A stretch of DNA of 64,000 nucleotides. Origin: Symbiodinium sp. CCMP2592. Taxonomy: Eukaryota > Sar > Dinophyceae > Suessiales > Symbiodiniaceae. Shown here one piece after another: positions 52,099 through 64,000 of the stretch. The DNA lies in contig CAJNDT010002057.1 in NCBI GenBank assembly GCA_905221615.1, forward strand, positions 574,044 through 638,043. Direction: 5' to 3'. Within the stretch, counting starts at the first letter, position 1. Each line of letters opens with the position of its first letter. The notes below the pieces were generated by a model, which saw only the letters and a program-made list of their open reading frames with translations, was not told the DNA's origin and ran no database searches. Made by a program: the position numbers and the translations under genes.

Positions 52099-52964
52099 CT
52101 GGGAAACTAAGTTACCATAACAAAGGGTTAGGGGTTTGGGGGTTTAGGGGCTTGGGGGTTTAGGGTTTCGGGGCTTAGGGTTTCCCAGAAAAGGAAGCAC
52201 AAGGGCACAAAGAGGTTTGGGATTTACGGCTAAAGGTTTGGGCTTTAGAGTTAGGGTTTGGGCTTCAGCATTAAGGGTTTGGGGTTTAGGGAGGTTTGGG
52301 GCTTACTTGAACCACCGAAAGTCTGTAAACTTTCATGATGGCCCATCAATAGAACGCTGTTGCGGGGTTCAGGTAGAGCTAAAGGGTTTGGAATTTAGGG
52401 TCTACATAGCGTTTGGTGCTTAGGATTTAGGTTTTAGATACCCGAACGAAATAAGGGTTCCGTACGGTAAGGGCTCCGTACGGTTTCTGAAGGGAGAGCA
52501 GAGGTCCTTGTTAATTGCTACGGTTTTTTGGTTACAGGCCTAGGTATCTACGGCTAGCAGAGACACTTAGGGTATACGTGTTTTGGGGTTCTACGCTTTT
52601 GTGGTGCTTTGGAGTGTTTTCGGGGGACTTCCCTTAATATGTGCTCCTTTCCAAGGATCCTACGATTCCTTTCTACGGTTTCGGGGCTCTGAGCTTGAGG
52701 ATCTTCGGGGCGCATATAACTTAAACTACAATGACCTAACTTTTTGTAGGCGTGTGTGGTAAGCCCTAATTTGGATTTTATAGGGACCCTACCAAAGGTA
52801 GGTTTCTAGCTTAAAGAATAGTTGCATGTCAACTACTCGAGTAGCATCTTCCGCACCCCGAACTCTAAACGCTTCAGGTGAGTTTCGATTCGGTATTGGG
52901 CGGATCGGATCATAGCATAGGGATGTGACACCCAAGAAGCCGGCTTATAAAGTGTCAAAGGCGC

Positions 52965-53025
52965 CTGAACCACAGAAGCAGTGACGATGATCCCATCGAA
53001 GCATGTGACCGGGGTCTTCAAATAC
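52965..53025 (-). CDS. voltage-gated cation channel, S3 exon
   Basis: Exactly 20 codons follow one leading base: YLKTPVTCFDGIIVTASVVQ. The N/C-F-D-hhIV pattern is typical of S3 in the voltage-gated channel family. The acceptor is CCAGCAG and the donor GC (GCGCCT). The 866-bp intron to the S4 exon contains flank repeats. Confidence 0.6.
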
Positions 53026-53346
53026 CTGCTGGCATTCTACCTATAGTCTCCATTGCAGTTACTTTTTTGGGTTGCCATTGTTATAGGATCCTGATTGTAA
53101 ACATGGCTTAACCAGAAAAGGAACTACAATGAAGACTAGAGGCATAGCATGATTTAAAGGCGGAAGAGGCTCAGAGCGCTTCTGAACATCTCGACGCTTC
53201 AGGGTTTAGGGCTGCATGATGCGGAAGGCTTTGAGGGACCTCGGGTTCAGGGTCTAGGTTGAGTAATATAGGGGCCTTAATAATTAATGTCGCAACTAGG
53301 ACAGGTTTTTGGAGCCCATTATACTATTAATATAATGAGGAACCCC

Positions 53347-53490
53347 ACAATAGATTTAGGCCCCTAGAGTAGTTCATGCTAAGGTTCTCGCCGCGTTGTA
53401 AGGCACCTTCCTCAATCGCGGCTTTTGGTTGACTGTTCAAGCTAGCTGCTGCGCTGTCGGCATCTAAGGGTTCTTCATTCCAAGCTGAGG
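53347..53490 (-). CDS. possible exon, acidic product
   Basis: The frame includes DADSAAASLNSQPKAAIEEG and ALQRGENLSMNYS. The composition is coding-like, but its phase does not fit between the S2 and S3 exons. It may belong elsewhere or be spurious. Confidence 0.3.
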
Positions 53491-54093
53491 CGGTACGTAC
53501 CAGGGTTGGTATCCAGGACAGAGCTTCACCCAAGGCTACACACAGTGATCAAGGCTTTAGTCTTGGATCCGAGATCGTACAAGAGTTTTCACTCTTTCAC
53601 ATATATATATATATATACATATAGAGAGAGATACACACACACACACCTCACACAAGTGAATACAAAGCCCGCGACAGAAATACGAATAATGGGCACAGGT
53701 AACAATGCCACTAGTCATGATATGCAATATTGTACAAGTCCAATCAGTGTGAAAAAGAACAAATACCTCCCTGACCCCGCGCTCTTTCACCCTAAATGCT
53801 AGATCCGGTGCCTAAACCATCAGCCGATGGAGCCCAAACCCAGAAAGGCTTCAAGCCAGTGCAGCAGTCTGAAAACCGAGACTAGGCCTTCAAACAACGT
53901 GATTCTCCATACTGATCATTCAAACCCTTGAAAGAGCCGCAAAAAACCCTGCACCTAAACCCTAGCCCTAAACCCCTGCACCCTAAGCCCTGAACCTTAA
54001 GCCCCTATAAACCCTCAACCCCCTAAACCCTTCCTCTGCCCCCGAGACTCGAACAGGCAGTCCGTCAGACCACAAAACATCAACCCACAAGAT

Positions 54094-54208
54094 AATGTAG
54101 GAACCTGATTAAGAAACCTTGGGCCTTTGTTAAGGCTCCTTATATATGAATCCTACTATTTTGGGGGGGTTCTAGGCCCAGGGTTTCTTGATCAGGTTCC
54201 TACATTAC
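54094..54208. mobile_element. MITE family D, copy 2
   Basis: The complete inverted termini read AATGTAGGAACCTGATTAAG and GATCAGGTTCCTACATT. It is close to the 39.85-kb copy. Confidence 0.7.
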
Positions 54209-54808
54209 AGCGAAGCGCGGAAAGTTGGACCGTGGGTTTAGGATGATTGGTGCTCGGATCGCTTGTGCTTTACCTCAAGGGCGTGAGGATTGGAATGGCT
54301 TCCAGGACAACAAAACCATAGCACCAAACAAACTATGAAACACGAACTGTCCATAACCCAAAACCCTACACCCTCCTCAAATCCAAAACCAGGCACGCCC
54401 CTATAACACAGAGGCCCAGAGGGTCCAAGTGCCCAAATAGTGGGCTTTCAGGAACCAAAACCCATACTCTGAATGGTTGTGGACCTTGCTATTTGGGTAT
54501 TTGGACCCTTCGGACAATTCAATCAAAAAACGGGGACGCCCAAACCCCAAAAGCCATGCACGGAATCTTAAACCCCAAACTCTGAGCTCTAAACCCAGAG
54601 CCCGAAACCCTAAACCCCAAAGCCCTGCCATGCCCTGCCTACATGGGCCGTAGGCACCAATCCTGAGCTTAAGCGGTGCTGCAAGGGAGGGGCTTAGGTG
54701 TTTAGGCTTAGGGTGAAACGGCGGCGCTCAGGCCTGTGGGGTTTAGGATCAAGGTTCTGCGTGTCTAGCTTAGGGGTTTTGGGGTGTTCGGGATGAGGGT
54801 TTAGGGCT

Positions 54809-55190
54809 GATGATGACAAGGATCAGGATGAAGATGGTGATGAGGATGATAATGATGATGATGACGATGGTGATGGTGATGGTGACAATGACGCTGATGA
54901 TGCTGCTGATGATGGTGGTGGCGATGCGGAGTATTATGGATGACGTGGTGATGACGATGGTGATTCTGAACATGCCAATGTTTCTTAGTGTGTACTGAGA
55001 AGGAAGCAGACAAGCCCAGAGCAACTGCGGCAAAAACTGTACGACAGCATAGAGAAGGGAGATAGAGAGAGAGAGAGAGAGGGAGAGAGAGAGATAGAGA
55101 TAGAGATAGAGATAGAGAGACGGAGAGTGTGTTTGTGTGTGTGAAAGAGAGAAAGAAAGAGAGAGAGAGAGAGCCACGGAGAAAGTCCAA
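54809..55190. repeat. GAT-rich then GA-rich low-complexity tracts
   Basis: 54,809-54,945 is built of GATGAT/GGTGAT words and 55,056-55,180 of GA/GATA words. The His/Asp/Ser-rich frames are artefacts. Confidence 0.8.
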
Positions 55191-55750
55191 GACAAATAGA
55201 CAGCTGTTTACACATATGCACGCAATACATGCACAGGCGCATAAGCACATTGGTTCTTACTGTTGCTTCCTACATTGCGGAAGTAGGCTCTTTAGAATCC
55301 TGGAGCCTGAATACTGAAGGAGCTGGTTCCGGCAGCGTGGACACGTACTTAATTGTAAGTCAGTACTTTGCCCGTCAATGATCCTTCAATAAAGCTTCTG
55401 CAGCTTATGTTCGGTGGATTATAGATAGAAAAGTACACCCATGTGCAGACCTGCACGCGCTTGCACACTGATGCAGACCAGCGGTCAGGTAAGTTAGGGC
55501 CCTTGAGGGTTTTTGACACCTCCTCATCCCTAAACTCCAGCGAAACGGCAGCAAAGGCCAAGTGCCAAGAGGAGTCAAGTCGACAGGCAGACTCTTTAGG
55601 CTGTCGGGTTTGGGAGAGAGTCTTCCGGTAGACAGATGAGAATAAGACAGCACAGTGTCGAGTTGTCGCTTTCTAGTTCCTCTACTTCAAGAAGGGAGTC
55701 GCCATTGAGGCAGCAGAGAGCTTGAAGACAAAGGCAGACTCTCTTCAGAC

Positions 55751-55838
55751 GTGTCTCATGATGCACATCTCCACACAGAAGATTATCAGGAAGACGTTCT
55801 CGCAGGTGGCCAGAAACTCCTCGCACGCTGTTCTCAAG
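55751..55838 (-). CDS. voltage-gated cation channel, S2 exon
   Basis: The frame LRTACEEFLATCENVFLIIF continuing CVEMCIMRH has the E-x-V-F-x-I-I-F-x-x-E-M pattern of an S2 helix with its conserved acidic residues. The acceptor is CTTTCGAG and the donor GTCTGA. At least one small exon must lie between this and S3, because the phases differ. Confidence 0.5.
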
Positions 55839-56031
55839 CTCGAAAGACGTGGGATATGGGTTCGAAACTCTGCGCCCTAAGGCCTTTATGGGTTCTCAAC
55901 AGACAGATATAGTCGAATCGTCAAGTTTGTATCACATCAAAGCTCAGTCGTTCAGGACACATTCTGACCTGCAGCGAGACGATCGGAGGGTACCCATCCA
56001 GCATCATGGTAATGACCTTCGCGGGTGCTAG

Positions 56032-58532
56032 GTCTAGAGGGAGCCGTAAAGGGAACCCTTGCCGGTAAAGGACCCCAACAATGAACCCTAAGAGGAAGCC
56101 TGAGCCCTGAAGGAACCCTCTACAAGGTTCGCTAGAAGGAACCCTTGAAGGAAGGGGTTTCTGTCAGCATTCAAACTGCTACGTATTAGAGATCTGAAGA
56201 AAAGGAAGCGCGATTGCGTGCGGACATTATGTTTTTTAGTTTCACTATACTCAGGAACCCCACTAAGGCGCGTATGGGGCTAGAAAGGCGTTATCGTTCT
56301 ACACGGTGTACGAAATAGTTGAAGTTCTAGATTCTATTCTAGCCTGAAGCGAGATGGGTGTGATTCTTGGTCCAGAGTTCAGGATGCGGGGTTCAGGAAG
56401 CTTGGGATTTCCAGTCGTTGGGTTGATGGGACAAGCTCTCTATTCTCCAAGCTGGTGCCATCTAAAATCCTCAAATCCCTAAGCACGCACTAGAAGATGT
56501 GAGTAAACCTGCGCCCTGAGATCCGAAGGCTTCCTTCGAGACCTGTTCGACTTAGCACGCCGACTTCGTGCCCCCAACCTCCGAGAGCAATACAAGCTAA
56601 CCCATCTTAGTAGACATGCATAAGCATCCCAGTAAACATCCCTGTGCATCTTCAGAGGCCACCAAGGGCTTTTTGAGCAGGAAAATCCACGCTGGACTCC
56701 ATGCTGTGATGTTCTCAAGACTCCAAAAATTCAAAAAATCACTCAAGGACTGCTCCACGGTTCAGGGATTTTGGGGTTCTTGGTAGTGCTTGCCAGAAAC
56801 CATGAGTCATCAACTCATTTTGGAGTCTGTGCTGCAGATCGCACGCGGCCGCAGGAGGGTTTCGGGCTTCCGTGACAGATCCTCATCTACTCTGGGCTGA
56901 AGGTGTGCAGAAGCCCCTAAACCCAATTCTGCACCGGTGCCTCGCCCCAGGCCTAACCCCAAACCCTACAAGCCCTCGTCCCTAAACACTAAAACCCTGC
57001 AGAAACCGCAGACCCCGTAAACTCCAAGCTCGAACCCGTTAACCTGAACTCCTCTTCGCCAGAGCCCCAACCCTCAATGCACCTTGTCGGGGGAAGCAAG
57101 AAAGTCCCTCCGCAACATACACTAAGGTACTAAGGGTACTGTAAGGGTCCCTTTAACGCCCCCTTTAAGGGTTCTATAAGGGTACTATGAAGCTACTAAA
57201 CCTACCAGGGGCTTATTGTTTTCGCCTTATGCTTGTCTACGGGGTCATTGTCCCTTGTCGGGCCTGTAAACAAAAGTAGCCCTATGCCCAAACCTTCTGA
57301 ACGGCTTACTGCCTTGCGGCCATGGCTGTGCACACCCCGTTCTTCGAGGCGGCAACGGACACTTACCGGCTTTTTCCCCCCAGGAAACCAGAATCGTAGG
57401 TCAACCCGCTATTGAAAGATGCAGGATTTTGGATATGCGGTTCGCTAGTACTTGACATCTGAGGTCGGATGTAGGTACAAAACCCTGAACCTGAACCCTA
57501 CAACTCCTGAAACGTAGCCTAAACCCGACCCTTGAACCCCGGTTTAGGGGTTTAGGGGTTAGAGGTTTGGGGTTTAGGGTTTAGGAGTTTAGGAGTTTAG
57601 GGGTTTAGGGTTTAGGGGTTTAGGGCAAGTTTAGAGGTTTAGGAGTTTAGGACCCCATCCGGCGGATCCCAGGGGCCGGAAGCCTTCGTCTGTTCGCAAA
57701 GAAAGGGGCTTTCAGCCCGACTCTGCGTTGCTAAGGACGAGGGTAAACGGGCCTTACAGGCTTTTCGCACAGTACTTGGGCCAGCAAAGGTTTTCCCCAG
57801 GGTTTTAGAAGTCTTGTATTAAGGACCTTATGACTTATGACGCGTGGTGTCATAGTGCGTCAGTGGGGATGAAGATTCAGGGCTTTGGAGCCTCGGACAC
57901 GTAGCTGGGAGAAGCCTCCACGAAGGCATGAGAGGAATTGTGGGGCAGCTCTGGCATTGCCACCGTCGTAATGATGACCGATGTTAGCATGCCCCGTCTA
58001 TTTCCTGCTTCTTTACGTTGTTCTTCTTGTTGTTGCTCCTATTCCTGGTGCTGAGGTGCTGTACTAGACGATGACTTATTCATGGCATTTCTGCACGCAC
58101 TACTTTTTCACGCCGATAGGGTGCGCTGAGCTACCATCGGGATGCAATTCTTCGTCTCAGGGTTTAGGGTTTACCTGGATCACAAGAGTATGTAGAATAA
58201 TCGCCCCTTATAGGTGCTGGCCCTCATGTTACCTATGTTTGGACTTAGTAGCTAGGGATATAATCAAGGTAACTATACTGACTAAACTCATCAATCAGTT
58301 ATCACCCCAATTAAGTTTCTTACACACCTGCTTACTAAGTCTCATGACCCTCCAACTAGACCTTCTGGTCAGATCTTAACCCTAAACCCTATAGATCCCT
58401 TTAAGGAATCCTTTACAAATAATTAGATCCCTTTAAGGAAGATCCCTTTAAGGAACTCTATAATCAATAGTTAGATCCCTTTAAGGAACCCCTTATCCTC
58501 CCTGAAGTCTCCTCCCTCTAACTCCGAAGGCC
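56032..58532. other. intron or spacer of the channel region
   Basis: The stretch contains AAGGAACCC-type runs and a TTTAGGG array at 57,540-57,650. A possible short minus exon ends in a strong GTAAGT donor near 57,368 (frame GLTYDSGFLGGKS). No S1 exon could be identified. Confidence 0.4.
58243..58364. mobile_element. MITE family A, diverged copy
   Basis: The right end TTACTAAGTCTCATGACCCT and the inverted left GGACTTAGTAGC are recognisable, and the centre is diverged. Confidence 0.5.
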
Positions 58533-58682
58533 TCAGGCCATGCCCAGCTTCTGCGCCTGTGGCGACAGGACCTCGCGTTCTTCGGCCCCGGAGGCGCCTT
58601 TAAAGTGGCAGTTTCGGCGGATGAAGCACGGACAGCAGGCCGCCAAGGTCCCAAAGACCAGCAGGATCACACCGATCTTGAC
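58533..58682 (-). CDS. terminal exon of a membrane protein
   Basis: It follows a CCCCACAG acceptor and encodes VKIGVILLVFGTLAACCPCF, a single membrane helix ending in cysteines. A basic juxtamembrane IRRN and an acidic tail ending AQKLGMA follow, then a stop at 58,533. The Cys cluster beside the helix could be a palmitoylation site. This is the 3' end of a gene that lies further right. Its other exons were not found. Confidence 0.55.
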   Translation of the reverse strand, partial: VKIGVILLVFGTLAACCPCFIRRNCHFKGASGAEEREVLSPQAQKLGMA

Positions 58683-59819
58683 CTGTGGGTTGAGGCTTGG
58701 GGCGAGGCGTGGGGCTTAAAAGGCTTGAGGGCTTTTTGGGGGGGGGCTATGTAAGGGACGCTGTGATACTATCGGCACCTCGTTTACTTCCCAACCTCCT
58801 CAAGCACCCGCTTAAGACCTACTCGAACAATGAACACCAAGCCCTCACTCCCGAACAGCCTGCAAACTACCAAACATTCAACACCTCACTTAAGCTGCCT
58901 CCTGCCCCTCAAACCCCAGCTGCACCCCAAACCCTAAGAGCATGTGCCACATAGGGGTCTTCATCTTTGGAATATGGCTTGAGGGGATTTTAAAGGACTA
59001 TAACTATATAGAATATAGGGGCTCCAAGGGGATAGGAATTACTAACTATTACCACCCCAGGACTGTATAGGGACGATAAAGAGAACTATTCCGGCCCTTA
59101 CAGTAAGCTCGAAACCCTGAACCCGAATTGTAACTCTGAAAACTCTAAACACCCCGAACCTCTCAGCATGCACCCTCCAAGAATCGCAAAACACCAGGGA
59201 AAACCTGGCCTGGGTAGCCGGCGCGAGACCGAAATCGAAAGTTCCTCTGTTGGCGTTTAGGCTTTAGGTTTGGGGTTTAGGGTAAAGAGTTTAGACTTAA
59301 AAGTTCACGGCACAGTTGAAGGCTACGGAAAAGTCGCTTGTGGACTTGTTACGGTAGTTCAAGATACAAGATGGACCCTGCCTCACTACAGCCTCGGCTG
59401 CGACCTCGAACCCATCAAGGACCCCACAACAACTAGGCTCTACAATGCGACTATGCAGAGGCTTTGCGTTGAAATCGGAAAGGGATATAAGCCCGTAGCC
59501 CGAAAGCCTTAAGTGTAGATTTAAAGCCTTTGGCAGCATATCATGCGAAACCCTGAACAGCAGGACTCACGTTATGAAGACCTCATCTTAACAAAAACTG
59601 AGCCTCTAGTTTGTGTAACAAAAACTCTCTCACGCGAAGACCCCAGAGCGCTTGGCTTGAAGAAGCCCCCATTGATTATATCACAACATATATCCCAAAC
59701 CCTATTCTTAATATTCAGGCCCCGATACTAAACCCTAGAAATTAGGGTTTAGGGGTTTAGGGTTTAGGGTCTAAAGCCCAATACTAAACCCTAGAAAAAC
59801 CCTGCAAAGCCCCATTGTC

Positions 59820-59910
59820 AAGCTCAGGATTCCGTGCGTCAGCTCTGCTGCCCGGATGTATGGATCGTGCCAGGCCCTCACCGTAATCTCCAAGATGTGG
59901 GCAGGGCCGG
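59820..59910 (-). CDS. possible exon
   Basis: After a CTGAACCAG acceptor the frame reads AGPAHILEITVRAWHDPYIR and then AAELTHGILSL. An internal ACG/GTGAGG donor would make it a 30-bp exon instead. The product is unknown. Confidence 0.3.
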
Positions 59911-60800
59911 CCTGGTTCAGGGTCTCTTATAGATGCAAGGCCTTCGGGTTTAGGGTTTAGGGTGTAGGGTTTAGGGTTCAGGGTCTCTTATAGATGCGAG
60001 GCCTTCTGGCGCACACTTCTGTAGTAGTGCTGGAGCTTACAGACCTGGCCCACACCCTGAAACCCCAAAGCCCGATGACTTTTTACTTTTTGGGCTCTAG
60101 GCCCTAGACCCCAAGCCATTTTCTCTGTTCTAGGGCCACAGGTTTGAGGAATTTGGTGTGTAAGTAGCAGACCAGTCTCATTCTTCGGGAGACTGGCAGA
60201 GATTTTGTCCGCCGCGTGAGGCTTTTGGCGTTGGGGGCTCGGTGCTCCGCAATGAGATTGGGGGCTTGGGCCGCGATAACCCTGAACCCTAGAGCCTAAA
60301 CCCCGAAACCCTAAACCTCCAACGCGAAACCCTGAACCCTAGCGCTATACCCAAAGTCAGAATTGAAGATGTAGGATTGCAGACTTAGGTGGAAGTTGCC
60401 TCGTTCTGATTCGGTGGTTTCAAGATCCACTATACCCCTGTCTCCTCGAGCCGACCTGGTCTGCTCTACGATGCAGCAATCCTAACATAGACACGATGCT
60501 CTCATGTCTCATAAGGACATGCAGAAGGCGACAAGACACAATAATGTGGACCACATCCACCGACATCCAAACAGTCAGGCCACGGGTCGAAGATTAACGC
60601 GGGATGCTGCGAGACCTTATGCTACCTACAACAATGAGGAATTCGGCAGTAGGGTTTATGCTCCCGAGCTTAGCTTCTGAAGCCTGTAATTAGCCCAAAC
60701 GAAGCCGTAAACAGAGCGTTCAATCATTGCAATAGGGTTTGAAACACAGTGTAATTTCATGATACAGGGAATAAGTTATAAGGGAATTGAATAGGCTTCT

Positions 60801-60894
60801 TTATTCGGTCTGAAGCTTGGCGACAGCTATCGCCACCAGGGGCACCTCTTCGCAAAGGCGATGGCTGGGCGCAGCGCCCCAGCACATGTCCTTC
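60801..60894 (-). CDS. terminal exon, unknown product
   Basis: It follows an ATCGAAG acceptor, encodes DMCWGAAPSHRLCEEVPLVA and ends IAVAKLQTE before a TAA at 60,801. It is unique and coding-like in a repeat-rich context. Confidence 0.45.
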
Positions 60895-63800
60895 CTTCGA
60901 TAGGGTTACTATAGGTTATAAATAATTACCAATACTATTTTTTGGGGGGGTTCCACATTACAATTATAGCATAATAGGCCCCCAAACCCTAGTCTAGTTT
61001 TTGAGGCCCCTATGGTTCCCATCCCAGAGACCTTATAAGATAAGGGTTCTGTAAGGGTGCAGGACTGCGCCTTATATTAAACTGTAGTGTATTCCGTGCG
61101 TTTGGATCCTACCGTAGTACACCTGCCTTTAACACATCTGCATGATCTTTGGGGCGTCAATCGCCCATGATGCAGGATCGTTCGGGGTGCTAAGGTTTTG
61201 GGTGCCTCCATCAGATGAACCCCAAACAAGCCAACCTGAACCCACAGACCCTAAGCCTCAATTCTCCAGTCAATCATGAAAACGCCGCAAACATCGAAAC
61301 CTAACATCGCAGCATACGTCCTAGATGCTGCGCTGGCAAAACTGCAGCCCCGAAAAGAAACAGCACAACAGACGAATACCGCTGTCCAAACGATCAACCT
61401 ATCCCCAACCCTTTCTACAGTATAAACTAAGCCCCAAAGCCTGTACACAAAGTCCTTCGCCAGGTCTTTTGCAACCTGCTAACAAAACCTGAACCCTCTG
61501 CTACAAAACCCCATGATCTGTAAAATTTGGGATCCCAGAGCAAGGTCTCCTCTGCAAATCACCCTAAACCCTAAACCCTAGAACCCTAAACCGTAATGGA
61601 TCCATGGATCTTGTAGGTCGTCGGCTCGTAGTTCCTCTGCGGATTGCAGCCGTAGCTCCCCGTGTGGCGCGAGGAGTTTGTCAGGCTATTCGTCGCCTTG
61701 GCAATTGTTTTGCTGTTTTGATGGGGGGATCTGTTGTTCACAAGCTTATTTGTGAAGATTCTGAAACTGCTGTAAGAGGTTGTGGAGGGTTTGTGGGTTA
61801 AAGCTCGGCTTTATGTGTCATTTTGTCGTGGATTTGTCTTCGGATTGCTAGAGGTTTCATGGGTGGGCATCGTAGGGAAACGCCGAGCTTGAAACCAAAA
61901 TATATAGGCGAAAAAGCTATTACTTTACCCCTGAACCTCCACGCAAAAGCGCGACACCTCCGAAATCCCGAAGCCTCCCAAAGGTTGAAGACTCCAAACT
62001 CAGATACAAGTTCATTTCCCCTCTATCTACCCCCTACATGCCTCATCCCACCCAACACCCTGACCTCTTCAACAATACCAACCCCTTCAAAACCTTAAGC
62101 CCCTGAACCACCAAACCACACACCCTTCAAAGTACCGGGTCGAAATGGTGTAAAGTCCACAATGCAGCGCCAAACCTCGATAAAGCTCTACATGGGGTAT
62201 GGGGTGCAACACAAGACATCCATACCCGGGGGTCTCTATCGTAAGGATCCCACGATTCCTTCTCTTCTGAGGTTCCCATGTAAAGTCTACATCAGCCGAT
62301 GTCCTTTCAGCGCCAGGGCCAAAGCCCTCAAGTTGTCAAGAAAGCTGATTTACATGTCTGGAGCATTAAGAACTGTATCCGCTGAGTCCTCACATTATTA
62401 GTTATAACTCACGATGCCGTACGCCACCACTCTAATTATTAGGCTCATCCATAACACTCTGCAAACCCGATGCAATGCTATCAGAGCCCTCTTATTTTTA
62501 GCTCGCCATATGTAACCCCATTAAACAGCCATGGGTCGAAGTGGTGAAGCGTCCACGCCTCGCCATCGAAAGATACTGCGACACAAAGGTCCACCTCAGA
62601 ACTCTTTCACTCTTAATATTGGTCTGCGAAATTGGAATACGGCTTTGGGGGGGGGGTACATGGTTGAACAGGTATATAAATAGCAGGGTGAAACAATTCC
62701 GGGCTATACAGACCTCTGTCGATATATAGGGTTTCAATCCGAGTGTTCAGGTGTTGAAGGTTTAGGCCTCGGGTTCGGGTCGTTCAGTCGTTGCCGGCTT
62801 GTTCTTTACGGCTTGCAGGAATTAGGGGTCAGTCCCTACCTCGGGTAATACCCTAAAGACCTGGCCTAAACCCTAACCCCTATTACGCGAGATCTCAAAT
62901 CCTCGCCCCGGCAGCTTGGTTGGGGCGTCGTGTTTACGGCCAAACCCTGAGCCTAGACCCTCAACCCTTGAAACCTAACCTTATAGACCTCAAACCTTCA
63001 ACCCAAAACCCTTAAACTGTAACCTTATAGACCCTAAACCCTCAACCCTTAAGCAGTAACTGGTAGACCCTGAAGCAGGTCGGCACAGGGAGCTGAAACT
63101 GCTAAACCCTCGGAAGCTTACGAGCTTAAACTCTCAAGAAACGGCCTACTAAACAGCTGGACAAATAGAGGGTTTAGGGCTTAGGATTCAAGGATAGGGT
63201 TTGGCCCAGAATATGCTGTTGCAATTCCGAGAGGGCTAAGGAAGTTTGAGCTTGGAGGGCAGAGAGTGGTGCAGAGATTCAGAGGTCAGGAGTGTGGGGT
63301 CTCTTGGTTAAGCTTCTGCCGCTCATGATCAAGTTTTGGGGCAGGGACTCTCTACAACTTGGACAGCCAACAGCATGTCGTGTGTGTAGATGCATACTCG
63401 AGAACCATGTTTTGGAACCAAGAAAACCATGCATTTTTGGCTCCAGGTACGTCTCGAAACCCTTTAGACGGGCCCTTTGTGGTCTGGGCTGCACAAGTCC
63501 GTGCGACCAGTCGCCCCAACGCCGAACCCCCAACTTCAAGCCCCAAACCCTTAGAGCCAAACAAACTAAACTAAACCACCCACCGAAGTTAGCTCTAAAC
63601 ACACTAGACCCTAAACCCCTAAACCCAGAAACCCTGAACCCCTACAACCCTAAACCGTAAACCCTAAACCCCCTAAACCCCTAAAACCTAAACCCTCCAC
63701 CTGCTCTTAATTGAATCCCCGGGGCCAGCTTGTGGGCATGGTGGCAGGCACCGGGCCGCTTGTAGACCCCGTGGCTCGTCCCGAAGCAGTGAGTCCTGAA

Positions 63801-64000
63801 AGGAGGGTTTTTACTTAATTAGGGAGCAGTTGAGTCCTAAAAGGGAGGGGCTTAGAATCCTGAAAGGGAGCAGTTGAGGAAATTTTAGTTTATAGGGTTT
63901 GGAGTCCTGAAAGGGAGAAGCTGAGGAATTTTGAGTTTATTGGGTTTAGAGTCCTGAACGAGGTGTTGAGGACTTCATGTGCTTAGTTGCTGAATTAGAT
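60895..64000. other. repeat-rich spacer, no firm gene
   Basis: Scattered CCCTAAA/TTTAGGG words are present, including a run at 63,600-63,690. A plus-strand frame at 61,604-61,801 (with VCQAIRRLGNCFAVLMGG) is open but lacks splice or domain support. At 63.79-63.96 kb a short motif around GAGTCCTGAAAGGGAG recurs about four times. Confidence 0.5.

Noticed and set aside
54770-55250. Frames of 141 and 149 codons rich in Ser, Leu, His and Ile
   Set aside because: They read through GAT and GA low-complexity tracts.
55440-55640. Plus-strand exon pair with a CAGGTAAGT donor at about 55,495 and a TCCAG acceptor
   Set aside because: The borders are good but the predicted peptides are short and unremarkable, the minus strand is open too, and the site lies in the channel gene region on the other strand.
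1-64000. Dinoflagellate spliced-leader relics
   Set aside because: I looked for the 22-base leader by eye on both strands and found only short chance words such as GGCTCAAG near 28,309. This neither supports nor excludes a dinoflagellate.

Overview
The window looks like nuclear DNA of a dinoflagellate or a close relative. This is an inference from several traits. Reading frames are broken by spliceosomal introns, and many of the introns have GC instead of GT donors. TTTAGGG-type telomere words are scattered through long introns. Short inverted-repeat elements are abundant, and one intron has the structure of an introner. There is also a fragment of a C5 cytosine methyltransferase. I saw no rRNA, tRNA, CRISPR array, LTR element or virus-like element. 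Almost every exon I can support is on the minus strand.

The window has three compartments. The left flank (1 to about 18.1 kb) and right flank (about 39.7 to 64 kb) are alike. Small minus-strand exons, mostly 60-160 bp, lie in long introns and spacers filled with degenerate CCCTAAA/TTTAGGG words, AT microsatellites and at least seven families of MITE-like inverted-repeat elements. The left flank holds a secreted two-domain SnoaL/NTF2-like protein gene (3.2-4.7 kb), a TPR-like exon (6.0 kb) and exons of an Ala/Pro-rich protein (about 9.4-16.9 kb). The right flank holds pieces of a voltage-gated cation channel (S2 at 55.8 kb, S3 at 53.0 kb, S4 at 52.1 kb, a probable S5 at 48.5 kb). It also carries several unassigned exons and the 3' ends of other genes.

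The central compartment (18.14-39.67 kb) is different. It is a compact minus-strand gene cluster with introns of roughly 60-225 bp and no telomere-like words until its right edge. The heptamer GACCGNC (GNCGGTC on the coding strand) occurs about every 70-90 bp, almost always in the same orientation. It runs through exons, introns, spacers, satellites and hairpins alike. By hand I count 14 GACCG against 1 CGGTC on the + strand in 22,001-23,000, whereas the whole first 18 kb has only about seven GACCG. The genes here, from right to left in transcription order, include:
- a complete five-exon Lys/Pro/Gln-rich protein (413 aa by my model);
- a Gly-rich multi-exon protein;
- a C-terminal exon at 28.9 kb;
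- a complete four-exon protein with a coiled-coil tail (371 aa by my model);
- a large unassigned protein (24.3-22.3 kb);
- an HMG-box-like plus protein kinase gene;
- the C-terminal half of a C5 cytosine methyltransferase next to a 100-N assembly gap.

The same repeat unit (122 bp where tandem) sits near both ends of the compartment, in the same orientation and about 20.1 kb apart. An 11-bp tandem repeat recurs at three sites 7.6-8.6 kb apart.

The one-strand heptamer domain is the most unusual signal. I know of no described system that matches it. Its function is open, and a chimeric assembly must be ruled out first.
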